A stretch of 64,000 nt of DNA from Deltaproteobacteria bacterium (GTDB lineage Bacteria > Desulfobacterota > Syntrophia > Syntrophales > JACQWR01): the NCBI GenBank assembly GCA_016209105.1, contig JACQWR010000015.1, positions 1 to 64,000 on the forward strand, written 5' to 3'. The position numbers and the translations under genes were made by a program. The notes below the pieces were generated by a model, which did no database searches, was not told the origin of the DNA, and worked only from the letters and a program-made list of their open reading frames with translations. Below, in pieces: positions 24,707 through 32,988 of this stretch (position 1 is its first letter; each line of letters opens with the position of its first letter).

Positions 24707-25978
24707 ATGGGCATGACAATGGCGGAAAAGATTCTCGCCCGGCACAGCGGGATGAATCAGATAAAAGCCGGGGAGTATGTTACGGCGAAAGTGGACCAGG
24801 TTTGTATTTATGATTCGTTTATCGATATCGAAAAAGGAATGCTGGAAAGCGGGATCGAAGGGGGATTGACCCGGGTATGGGATAAAAGCCGGGTCGTCAT
24901 CCTGATTGACCACGGCGCGCCGGCGATGGACAAAAACGTTAAAATGGCCCAAAAACACGTAGCTATCCGCAACCTGGTCAAAAAACTCGATCTTCCTCTC
25001 TTTTTTGACGTAAAAGCCGGCATCTGTCACCAGGTCATGGTGGACAAGGGTTTTATCCTTCCCGGTTCTTTTGTCGTGGTGCCCGACTCCCACACTACCA
25101 TCTACGGCGCCCTGAATTGCGGCGGAACGGGCATCGGAGAAACGGAAATGGCATGGGTTCTGCACTTTGGAGAACTGTGGTTCCAGGTCCCGGAAACCAT
25201 CAAGGTAGAGGTTTCGGGCGATCTGAAGGAAGGCGTTACGGCCAAGGATATTTTTCTTCACATCTCCGGAACCTACGGGACGGAGGTGGCGCAATATAAA
25301 TCAATGGAGTGGGTAGGCCCGACCATCGACAGCCTTAGTCTGGACGGTCGTCTCTGCATCGCCAATCAGTCCGTCGAACTGGGCGCCAAGTTCAGTCTTT
25401 TCAAGGCCGATCAAAAAACCCTCGATTTTGTCAAAGACCGGGCGGTGCGTTCTTACGAACCGGTACAGCCCGATCCCGATGCCAAATATGAAAAGGTTTA
25501 CGAGGTGGATGCCGCGGCGTTGGAGCCTCTCGTCGCCCAGCCTCACAGTCTGGAGGTCGTGAATCCGGCCGCCTTTTACGGAGACGTTAAAATAAATCAG
25601 GCCAATATCGGCGGCTGCGCCAACGGACGGCTGGAAGATATCGCCTGGGCGGCGCGGATTCTCAAAGGAAAAACCGTCCATCGGGACGTCAGGTGCATCG
25701 TCGGCCCCGCTTCCTGGGTGGTGTATAAGGAAGCCATGCAGAAAGGCTATCTGGAAACACTGATTGATGCCGGCGTGATTGTCTGCCACCCTCACTGCGG
25801 TCCCTGCACCGGGATGATGGGCGCCATGGCGCCGGGCGAGGTCTGCATTACCGCCACGAGCCGCAATTTCAAGGGAAGGATGGGAAGTCCGGAAGCCAGC
25901 ATTTATCTTGCGTCTCCGGCAACGGTGGCTGCCTCGGCAATTGCCGGGCACATTATTGATCCCCGGGAGGTATTGTAA
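24707..25978 (+). CDS. Aconitase-family dehydratase, large subunit (LeuC/HacA type), copy 1
   Basis: 423 aa. 3-isopropylmalate dehydratase/homoaconitase-like subunit that holds a [4Fe-4S] cluster through C304 (GGCANG), C364 and C367 (CGPC). Other family segments: PDSHTTIYGALNCGGTGIGETEM near 126 and ASPATVAASAIAGHI at the C-terminus. Such enzymes move a hydroxyl between neighbouring carbons of branched 2- or 3-hydroxy acids through an alkene. AGGGAGG is 8 nt upstream. The small subunit starts 2 bp after its stop. The context (transporters, no leuA/leuB) argues for catabolism, not leucine synthesis. Confidence 0.88.
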   Translation: MGMTMAEKILARHSGMNQIKAGEYVTAKVDQVCIYDSFIDIEKGMLESGIEGGLTRVWDKSRVVILIDHGAPAMDKNVKMAQKHVAIRNLVKKLDLPLFFDVKAGICHQVMVDKGFILPGSFVVVPDSHTTIYGALNCGGTGIGETEMAWVLHFGELWFQVPETIKVEVSGDLKEGVTAKDIFLHISGTYGTEVAQYKSMEWVGPTIDSLSLDGRLCIANQSVELGAKFSLFKADQKTLDFVKDRAVRSYEPVQPDPDAKYEKVYEVDAAALEPLVAQPHSLEVVNPAAFYGDVKINQANIGGCANGRLEDIAWAARILKGKTVHRDVRCIVGPASWVVYKEAMQKGYLETLIDAGVIVCHPHCGPCTGMMGAMAPGEVCITATSRNFKGRMGSPEASIYLASPATVAASAIAGHIIDPREVL

Positions 25979-25980
25979 CA

Positions 25981-26493
25981 ATGGCTGACAGGATCATAAA
26001 AGGCAAGGTTGTCAAGTTAGGGGATTATGTCAATACGGACGTAATCTCCCCGTCGCGGTGGATGCGGGAAGGGCTGGACGTTCTGCGCCTGCATACCATG
26101 GAAGCGATACGAAAGGATTTTTACCGGGATGTGAATCCCGGCGACATTCTTGTCGGCGGCCGAAATTTCGGCTGCGGTTCCCACCGCGAACCGGCCACGG
26201 CCATTATGGAAGTCCTCGGGGTCTCCGCCATCGTTGCAGACTCCGTAGCCCGTCTTTATTTCCGCAACTGCATCGCTTTCGGCATTCCGGTTTTTGCCGT
26301 TGACGGCATTTCCCGGCTTGTCGAAGAGGGAGAAGAGATGGAAATCGTTCTTCACGCGGATCGCGTTACCTTTACGAACAAAACCAAGGGTGGTGAGCTT
26401 TCCGCGTTGCCGATCCCGGAAACGATGGCCAGGGTTCTGGAGGCGGGCGGCGTTTATAAGCTCCTCAAACAGCGGCTCGCGGAAGGCTATTAA
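25981..26493 (+). CDS. Aconitase-family dehydratase, small subunit (LeuD type), copy 1
   Basis: 170 aa, the swivelling domain that completes the active site. Motifs: GDYVNTDVISPSRWM near residue 13, GGRNFGCGSHREPA near 59 (substrate-binding Ser-Arg) and IVADSVARLYFRNCIAFGIP near 83. It is translated directly after the large subunit. The residues between YLK-type substrate positions differ from LeuD, so the substrate is not necessarily isopropylmalate. Confidence 0.87.
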   Translation: MADRIIKGKVVKLGDYVNTDVISPSRWMREGLDVLRLHTMEAIRKDFYRDVNPGDILVGGRNFGCGSHREPATAIMEVLGVSAIVADSVARLYFRNCIAFGIPVFAVDGISRLVEEGEEMEIVLHADRVTFTNKTKGGELSALPIPETMARVLEAGGVYKLLKQRLAEGY

Positions 26494-26665
26494 TGAGAAC
26501 TTTGAAAATCATATTCCTCCGCGCTCAAGACATTTTTTCGATCCCGAACCTCGTTACGGTGCTGGGTGGGCAGGGTGCCTCGAAAAAATCTCGATTCGCG
26601 CTTCCGGAATCTGATTTTCCCGTTAGGCAAATGTCTTTCAATGCAAAGGGAGGAAAAGAGACACT

Positions 26666-27922
26666 ATGAGCGGACAGACTCTTACGGAAAAGATACTGGC
26701 CAGGGCTTCGGGGAAAAAAGAAGTTTCACCCGGTGAGATCGTTATTGCCGGCGTGGACGCCCTTTTCATGCATTCACCGAGTTATAAGTTCCGGCATTTC
26801 GAAAAAATCGGCGGCGTCAAGTCCGTATGGGACGGAGACAAGGTGATTGTGGCAGCCGGGCATCATATGTTTCTCCCCTCGAACCAGGATTACGCAGACG
26901 CCGTCACGTTTGTCCGCAAAGGCTGCAAACAATACGGGATAAAACACCTTTACGATATGGGTACGGGCATAGGACACTATCTCATGGTGGAAAAAGGGCA
27001 TGTCTGGCCCGGAGCGATAGCCGTCGGTTCCGATTCCCATACGACGGCCTATGGGTGCATAGGCTGCCTGGCCTCGCCCATGAACTTCGAGACCACGGAG
27101 GTCATGCTTTCGGGAAAGGCCTGGTTCAAAGTCCCGCCGACCATCATGGTAAAGCTTGAAGGCATTACCAAAAGAGGCGTCAGCGCCCGCGACGTAGCCC
27201 AGCACGTTCTCGGAATAATAGGGCCCGACGGCGCACTATGGCACGCCGTCGAATACGCAGGTTCCTATATCAATCGCCTGAGCATTCAGCAGCGGATGAT
27301 CTTCAGTCTCCTGACCACGGAGATGGGCGGCATGTGCGGCATGATGGAATCGGACGATCTCGTCCTCAGGTTCATGGAAAGACGCAGCCGTCAGGCTTTT
27401 GAGCCGGTTTACCGGGATAGCGACGCCCAATATGCCCGGATACTTGAAATTGACGTATCGGCGCTGGAACCTCAGGTGGCTATTCCCCCTCAGCCGAGCG
27501 ATACCAAACTCTTGGCCGAGGTCGAGGGCGTTCAAGTTCAGCAGGCCTACGTCGGTGGCTGTACCGGCGGAGGCATTGACGATATGAGGATGGCGGCGGA
27601 GATTATGCGGGGCCGCAAGGTGGACGGCGAGGTGCGCATGATCGTCGTTCCGGGTACGAGGGAGATCTTCGACCAGATGCAGAGCGAGGGGCTGGTGGAT
27701 ATTTTTGCCAATGCCGGCGCGTTGATTACGCCCCCTTACTGCGGCCCCTGTCAGATGGTTTGCGTGGGTCACTTAGGCGGGGGAGAAGTCATGATCGGCA
27801 CCCATCCCCGGAATCTTCCCGGACGGGCGGGTAAAGACACCGCGATATACCTTGCCTCGCCCTACAGCACGGCGGCAGCCGCCGTAGCCGGCGAAATCAC
27901 GGATCCGAGAAAATACTTATAG
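26666..27922 (+). CDS. Aconitase-family dehydratase, large subunit (LeuC/HacA type), copy 2
   Basis: 418 aa. The cluster ligands are C299 (GGCTGG), C359 and C362 (CGPC). SDSHTTAYGCIGCLASPMNFETTEV near 124 differs from copy 1, so the two large subunits have diverged and may act on different intermediates. GGGAGG precedes the ATG by 11 nt. The 172-bp gap after the first pair contains no gene. The pair resembles the layout of dimethylmalate or homoaconitate hydro-lyases; the actual substrate cannot be read from sequence. Confidence 0.87.
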   Translation: MSGQTLTEKILARASGKKEVSPGEIVIAGVDALFMHSPSYKFRHFEKIGGVKSVWDGDKVIVAAGHHMFLPSNQDYADAVTFVRKGCKQYGIKHLYDMGTGIGHYLMVEKGHVWPGAIAVGSDSHTTAYGCIGCLASPMNFETTEVMLSGKAWFKVPPTIMVKLEGITKRGVSARDVAQHVLGIIGPDGALWHAVEYAGSYINRLSIQQRMIFSLLTTEMGGMCGMMESDDLVLRFMERRSRQAFEPVYRDSDAQYARILEIDVSALEPQVAIPPQPSDTKLLAEVEGVQVQQAYVGGCTGGGIDDMRMAAEIMRGRKVDGEVRMIVVPGTREIFDQMQSEGLVDIFANAGALITPPYCGPCQMVCVGHLGGGEVMIGTHPRNLPGRAGKDTAIYLASPYSTAAAAVAGEITDPRKYL

Positions 27923-27930
27923 GGAGGTGA

Positions 27931-28446
27931 ATGAAAGTGGCGGCAACTCACGGCATTGCCTGGACGTTTGGAGATCACATCAATACGGAGGCTATTTTAG
28001 GCTCCGGCAAGGAAGAGAACTGGGGATCGGCAATGGACGGCGTCTTGGCCTATTACGATCCTGAATTCGCTCGCAAGGTAAAAACGGGGGATTTTATCGT
28101 CGCCGGCCGCAATTTCGGGACATCTTCAGGACGTCCGGCGGGAGAGATTCTGAGACAGAAGGGCGTAAAGGCGGTCATCTGCGAAAGCTCCAGCATGATT
28201 TTCTATCGCAATACCTGGAATATCGGATTGCCGGTCCTGCAATGTCCGGGAATCCTCGGGAAAGTGAAAAAGGGAGACGAGATCGAGGTGGACATCGAGG
28301 CCGGAACCGTTAAGAATATGAAAACGGGAGAGGTCATGCAGGCGGAAGAGACGCCCTGGATACTCCTGGAGATTTATCGCCAGGGCGGCATGTTGGGCTG
28401 GATCAAGGGCAGGCGCACGGAGTACAAGACCCTGGAGCAGGCGTGA
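27931..28446 (+). CDS. Aconitase-family dehydratase, small subunit (LeuD type), copy 2
   Basis: 171 aa. GDHINTEAILGSGKEENWGS near residue 12, AGRNFGTSSGRPAGEIL near 56 and ICESSSMIFYRNTWNIGLP near 83. The usual GSSREHA substrate motif reads TSSGRPA here, and copy 1 has GSHREPA, so the two small subunits differ in the substrate-contact loop. It starts 8 bp after the second large subunit with GGGAGGTG upstream. Confidence 0.85.
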   Translation: MKVAATHGIAWTFGDHINTEAILGSGKEENWGSAMDGVLAYYDPEFARKVKTGDFIVAGRNFGTSSGRPAGEILRQKGVKAVICESSSMIFYRNTWNIGLPVLQCPGILGKVKKGDEIEVDIEAGTVKNMKTGEVMQAEETPWILLEIYRQGGMLGWIKGRRTEYKTLEQA

Positions 28447-28479
28447 CGGCATAATTTTTTTACTGGGGAGGCAAAGTCA

Positions 28480-29607
28480 ATGTCGCTACCGCTTAACGAG
28501 ATGTCCTTGAGACGGGCAAAATTGCAGAAAGCCATGGCGGAAGAAGGAATGGGAGGCCTGCTGGTTTTTTCCAGCCAGCTAAGGACAATGTCCATTCACT
28601 ATGTTGCCGGCTATACATTGCTCGGCAACCGGGCGTTCTGCTATATTCCGGCGGAGGGCCGTCCGGTTTTGCTCATATCGGAGGCCTGGGACGAAGACAG
28701 GGCCGTCCGGGAGAGCGGATTCGAAGATGTCAAGGTGTTGGGAGAGCGTTGGCCTCAGGAGATAGCCGCCGTCTGTCGTTCCTGTGGGGGACCTCTCGGC
28801 CTGGCAGGCAGAGAAATCATGGGGCGTCAGGATGTTGAAGCGCTTGAAGCCGCCTGTGGCAAGGAAACCGTTTCCGCCACCCGCTTCCTGGAAAATCTGG
28901 CCACGATTAAAAGCCCTTACGAACTGGAGTTGATCCGTGAGGCGGCAACGATGGCAGACGCGGGATTCATGAGGGCCTTGGAAGTCATTCGGGGCGGTTT
29001 GGCGGATTATGAATTAGTGGCGGAGATTGATTATGTGATGCGCCGGATGGGCGCCGCGGACAACTTCCAGATGCTGGCCATCGGCAAGCAAAACACCGGC
29101 ATGCTGCTCCCTTGCGGCAAGAAAGTGGAGCAGGGTGATCTGCTTCTCTTTGAGATCACCCCCGCCAATGGTCCGGAGACCTACTCGGCGCAATTATGCC
29201 GGACCGCCATCTTCGGGGATAGCCCCGGCAAGCTGCTCCAGGAAAAGTACCGTCTCCTGATCGAGGCGCTGAATGAATCCCTGTCGGTAATCAGACCGGG
29301 TGTAAAAATCGGCGAGGTGGCCCGGATACAGAATAGAATCATCGGCAGCGCCGGATATGGAGAGTACTGCAGGCCGCCCTACATGCGGGCCCGCGGTCAC
29401 GGGTTTGGTCTGGGGCGCATTGAAATTGATGAAGATTCCCCGCTGGAGTTTGCGGAGGGAATGACCATGGTAATCCATCCCAACCAGTTCCTGCCGGAGA
29501 CGGGCTACCTCGCGCTGGGCGAGCATATTATCGTCGCCGGAAACGGGATTGAACGTCTCACCCGGACGGGATCGAGAATATACGAATGTCCGGATGCCGG
29601 CAAATAG
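28480..29607 (+). CDS. M24 creatinase/aminopeptidase-fold protein lacking metal ligands, copy 1
   Basis: 375 aa. An N-terminal creatinase-like domain (1-140) and a pita-bread catalytic domain (145-370). The fold's His is kept (RGHGFGLGRIE), but the paired metal-binding Asp positions read Glu and Gln (LLFEITPANG, then SAQLCRT) and the Glu after the His reads Asn (IHPNQFLP). It therefore resembles the metal-free creatinase branch, which cleaves C-N bonds, or related lyases, and not a prolidase. It is in line with the dehydratases (33-bp gap) and probably handles a small carboxylate substrate. Confidence 0.78.
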   Translation: MSLPLNEMSLRRAKLQKAMAEEGMGGLLVFSSQLRTMSIHYVAGYTLLGNRAFCYIPAEGRPVLLISEAWDEDRAVRESGFEDVKVLGERWPQEIAAVCRSCGGPLGLAGREIMGRQDVEALEAACGKETVSATRFLENLATIKSPYELELIREAATMADAGFMRALEVIRGGLADYELVAEIDYVMRRMGAADNFQMLAIGKQNTGMLLPCGKKVEQGDLLLFEITPANGPETYSAQLCRTAIFGDSPGKLLQEKYRLLIEALNESLSVIRPGVKIGEVARIQNRIIGSAGYGEYCRPPYMRARGHGFGLGRIEIDEDSPLEFAEGMTMVIHPNQFLPETGYLALGEHIIVAGNGIERLTRTGSRIYECPDAGK

Positions 29608-29698
29608 ATATGGCGAGGAAGGCGTAAGGGAACTATCAGGAACGCACCGCACCGTACGAGGCAGTGCAATCCATTTGATGATTAAGAAGGAGGATCCC

Positions 29699-30727
29699 AT
29701 GATTACGACAAAGATGCAACGGTTCGGATGTTTTGTTGCCGCAGCGGTGGGGATGCTATTGTGCGCCGATTCCGGGACGGCTGCGGATAAAACGTTTTTT
29801 AAGGGAAAGGTTGTGGAACTGGTCGTCTGTACGAAGGTAGGCGGCGTTTACGACACCGAAGCGAGGTTGATCGCGCCCTATCTGCAGAAGCAACTGCCGG
29901 GAAGCAAGGTGATCGTGCGCAATGTTCCGGGTGGGGGCCACATCGTGGGCGCGAACCGCGTATGGGGCGCCAGGCCCAACGGGCTGACGATAGCGTCGGC
30001 AAATGTTCCCGGTCTTATCGCCGCCCAGATCAGGGGGGAGGAGGGTATCCGGTTCGACCTCCGGAAGTTCACCTGGATAGGCCGTCTCTATACGAACCAC
30101 CGTTTCCTGATCGCCCGTAAAAAAGCAGGGTTCGATACGATTGAGCCGTTTCTCAAGGGCGACAGAGAATTCAAGATCGGCGTCGAAGGCGTAGGCTCCG
30201 GACCGTACAATACGGGGTTGCTTATGGCAGAAGCTCTGGGGCTGAAAAAGGTGCGCATGATCACGGGGTACGGTGGCGGTGATAAAGTCATGGGGCTTAT
30301 ACGCAAGGAGATCGAAGGCGTCATCGGCGGCCTGGATTTCTGGGCCGAATCGGTTACCGAGGGGGAAGCGGCGGCTCTGTTCACATTTGACGCCAAAAGG
30401 TATCCCAAGATGTCCAATGTTCCCACCCTGGGGGAACTGGTAAAAACGCCAAAAGGCAAAGCGATCGCCAATTACATTTCCGGTGAATCGGAATTATCCC
30501 GCTCTTTTTTCACCCCGCCCAATATGCCCGAGGACATGACCAGGGTTCTGCGCACGGCCTTCATGAAAGCCTTGCAGGATGAGAACCTCAAAAAATCGAT
30601 AGCCAAAATGGGGAGGGAGCCTTTTGATCCCCTGCCGGGAGATGAGGTGGGGAAGCGGGTTTCGGCGGCGCTGAGCCTGACTCCCGATGTTGCCAATCTC
30701 ATCAAGGAGGTGGCCAAGGAACTGTAG
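29699..30727 (+). CDS. tctC: TctC-type solute-binding protein (tandem copy A)
   Basis: 342 aa. Signal peptide to about residue 26 (cleavage after SGTAA). Mature TTT receptor: VVELVVCTKVGGVYDTEARL near 36 and NVPGGGHIVGANRVWGARPNGL near 70. The ATG at 29699 is chosen for AAGGAGG 7 nt upstream. It is closely similar throughout to the next gene, so the two arose by tandem duplication. It delivers a substrate to one of the downstream TctAB pairs. Confidence 0.92.
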   Translation: MITTKMQRFGCFVAAAVGMLLCADSGTAADKTFFKGKVVELVVCTKVGGVYDTEARLIAPYLQKQLPGSKVIVRNVPGGGHIVGANRVWGARPNGLTIASANVPGLIAAQIRGEEGIRFDLRKFTWIGRLYTNHRFLIARKKAGFDTIEPFLKGDREFKIGVEGVGSGPYNTGLLMAEALGLKKVRMITGYGGGDKVMGLIRKEIEGVIGGLDFWAESVTEGEAAALFTFDAKRYPKMSNVPTLGELVKTPKGKAIANYISGESELSRSFFTPPNMPEDMTRVLRTAFMKALQDENLKKSIAKMGREPFDPLPGDEVGKRVSAALSLTPDVANLIKEVAKEL

Positions 30728-30802
30728 CGGCCGACCTGACGGAGAAAAATGACAGAGATTTAAAACTATCCATTCACAAAGGAAGAAAGGAAGGATGGGA
30801 CT

Positions 30803-31828
30803 ATGAAGAGAAGAACACCGTGGCTTGTATATCTCTTTGTTCTGATAATGGGGATTTTATTTTTCGCCGGTTCCGGGTCGGCGGCGGAAAAATCTCTCTT
30901 TAACCGGAAAGTTATCGAAATCATCGTCTGTACCAAGGTCGGCGGCGGTTATGATACCGATGCCAGATTGGTCGCGCCCTATTTGCAGAAAGAATTGCCC
31001 GGCAGCACGGTGATTGTCCGCAACGTTCCCGGCGGCGGACATATCGTCGGCACGAACCGCGTCTGGAGCGCCAGACCGAACGGTCTTACCATCGGCGTGG
31101 CGAACGTTCCCGGCTTGATCGCCGCCCAGATCAGGAAAGAGGAAGGAATGCAATTCGACCTCCGGAAGTTTACCTGGCTGGGGCGTCTCTATTCACGCCA
31201 CCGGTTTCTCTTCGGCAGGAAAAGCGCGGGATTCGACAGCGCCAACGCCCTTATGAAGGGAGACAAAGATTTCAAGATCGCCTGCGCCGGCGTCGGGGAC
31301 GGTCCGTACAATACGGGGCTGCTGACGGCAGAGGCCCTGGGACTGAAGAGAGTGCGCCTGATCCCGAATTACGGAGGCGGCGAAGAGCCCTTGGGCATCA
31401 TGCGCAAAGAGGTTGAAGGAGCGGTGGGAGGATTGGAATCGTGGCAGGAGATGATTGACCAGGGAGAGGTGGCGCCTCTGTTGACCTACGACGCAAAGAG
31501 GTACGCGGCTACTCCCCATGTTCCCACCTTGACGGAACTGGTGAAAACCGAGAACGGCAAGGCCATTGCCGCATATGTGGCGACGGAATCGGAATTGTCG
31601 CGCGCCATCTTTACGGTTCCCAACACGCCCAAACATATCACGCAGGCGCTGACGACCGCGCTCATGAAGGCCCTGCAAAGGGAAGACTTCAAAAAGGCGG
31701 TTGCCCAGATGAAGAGAGAGCCCTTTAACCCGCTGCCGGGGGATGATGTTGCCAAGAGGGTGAATACGACGTTGAGCATGCCCCCCGAAATAGCCAATCT
31801 TATTATTAAGGTTTCCAAATCGCGCTAA
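30803..31828 (+). CDS. tctC: TctC-type solute-binding protein (tandem copy B)
   Basis: 341 aa. Signal peptide MKRRTPWLVYLFVLIMGILFF with cleavage after GSAA near residue 28. Like copy A it has IIVCTKVGGGYDTDARL, NVPGGGHIVGTNRVWSARPNGL and LRKFTWLGRLYSRHRFL. The differences are spread over the whole length, so the duplication is not recent. Two receptors feeding one transporter would widen the substrate range. GGAAGGATGGG precedes the ATG. Confidence 0.92.
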   Translation: MKRRTPWLVYLFVLIMGILFFAGSGSAAEKSLFNRKVIEIIVCTKVGGGYDTDARLVAPYLQKELPGSTVIVRNVPGGGHIVGTNRVWSARPNGLTIGVANVPGLIAAQIRKEEGMQFDLRKFTWLGRLYSRHRFLFGRKSAGFDSANALMKGDKDFKIACAGVGDGPYNTGLLTAEALGLKRVRLIPNYGGGEEPLGIMRKEVEGAVGGLESWQEMIDQGEVAPLLTYDAKRYAATPHVPTLTELVKTENGKAIAAYVATESELSRAIFTVPNTPKHITQALTTALMKALQREDFKKAVAQMKREPFNPLPGDDVAKRVNTTLSMPPEIANLIIKVSKSR

Positions 31829-31887
31829 AGGAAACGGGTGTGCGGCGTTCATAATTATTATCGATAGTTGATCCAAAGGAGAGGCAA

Positions 31888-32955
31888 ATGAAAGAAGAGG
31901 ACAAATACGAGAATTCAACCACCCACCGGAGATGGATACAGAGCCAGAAAATTCCCATACTGACCGAGTCGAGCGTTCCGAATCTCAAAGAGGTGGCGGT
32001 CGCGCCGTGGGAGCGATTGGGAGCGTATGGCAGCTATATCGTGTTCGATGCCATAGATGACCTCCTTGACGCGTACATCCTGGAAATCGGCGGGGGCGGC
32101 GCCGTCAAGCCGGAACGTCACATGTACGAGGAAATCTTCTATGTTCTTTCGGGGAGGGGCGCCACGACCATCTGGAACGAGGGCGGTCCGAAGCGCACCT
32201 TCGAGTGGCATGAGGGAAGTCTGTTTGCCATCCCCCTTAATACACAGCATCAATTCTTCAACGCCCAGGCGGACAGTCCCGCCCGTTTTTATGTGGTTTC
32301 GTCAGCGCCTCTGGTGATGAACCTCTTTCATGACAACGATTTCATCTTTAACAATCCCTATCTCTTCACGAACAGATTTGACGGGCGGCAGGATTTTTTT
32401 GATGGAGGGCAGGCGACCCCCGGCCGGGTTTGGGAGACCAACTTCGTAGAAGATGTGAGGACCTTTCCGCTCCTCGACTGGAAGGAGCGGGGCGGAGGAG
32501 GAATCAACCGGCGTTTCGAGCTGGCCAACTCCACCTTGACCTGCCATGTTTCCCAGTTCCCCGTGGGGACCTACAAAAAGGCCCACCGGCATGGTCCGGG
32601 GGCGAACGTTATCATCATCGCCGGCCAGGGATACTCCATGCTCTGGAAAGAGGGCGGGGAGAAGGATCGGGTGAGGGTAGACTGGAACGTAGGATCGGTG
32701 CTGGTTCCGGCCGACATGGAGTTCCATCAGCATTTCAACACCGGGGCGGAGCCGGCTAAGTACCTGGCGATCCGGTGGGGCAGCCGGAATTACCCCTTGT
32801 TTAAAAAAGTCGGAGAACGGGGTAAAGTCTATATCAGTGTCAAGGACGGCGGCAACCAGATCGAATATGAAGATGAAGATCCGATTATTCGCAAGACCTT
32901 TGAGGAAGCCCTGGCCAAAAACGGCGTGGAATGCAAGATGCCGCCTCTTAAATAG
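31888..32955 (+). CDS. Bicupin protein (dioxygenase-like fold)
   Basis: 355 aa, cytoplasmic. Two cupin barrels: the first (about 55-145) has ERHMYEEIFYVLSGRG and NTQHQF; the second (about 215-300) has KKAHRHGPGANVIIIAGQG and MEFHQHFN. His/Glu sets in both could bind a metal. The layout resembles gentisate/hydroxynaphthoate dioxygenases and oxalate decarboxylases, but which activity applies is unclear, and oxygen-dependent cleavage would be odd in an anaerobe. It lies inside the TTT cluster, between TctC and the EutA-like gene. Confidence 0.75.
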   Translation: MKEEDKYENSTTHRRWIQSQKIPILTESSVPNLKEVAVAPWERLGAYGSYIVFDAIDDLLDAYILEIGGGGAVKPERHMYEEIFYVLSGRGATTIWNEGGPKRTFEWHEGSLFAIPLNTQHQFFNAQADSPARFYVVSSAPLVMNLFHDNDFIFNNPYLFTNRFDGRQDFFDGGQATPGRVWETNFVEDVRTFPLLDWKERGGGGINRRFELANSTLTCHVSQFPVGTYKKAHRHGPGANVIIIAGQGYSMLWKEGGEKDRVRVDWNVGSVLVPADMEFHQHFNTGAEPAKYLAIRWGSRNYPLFKKVGERGKVYISVKDGGNQIEYEDEDPIIRKTFEEALAKNGVECKMPPLK

Positions 32956-32988
32956 TTATTTGGACTGAGCGGGCAAAAAGGATGAAGA

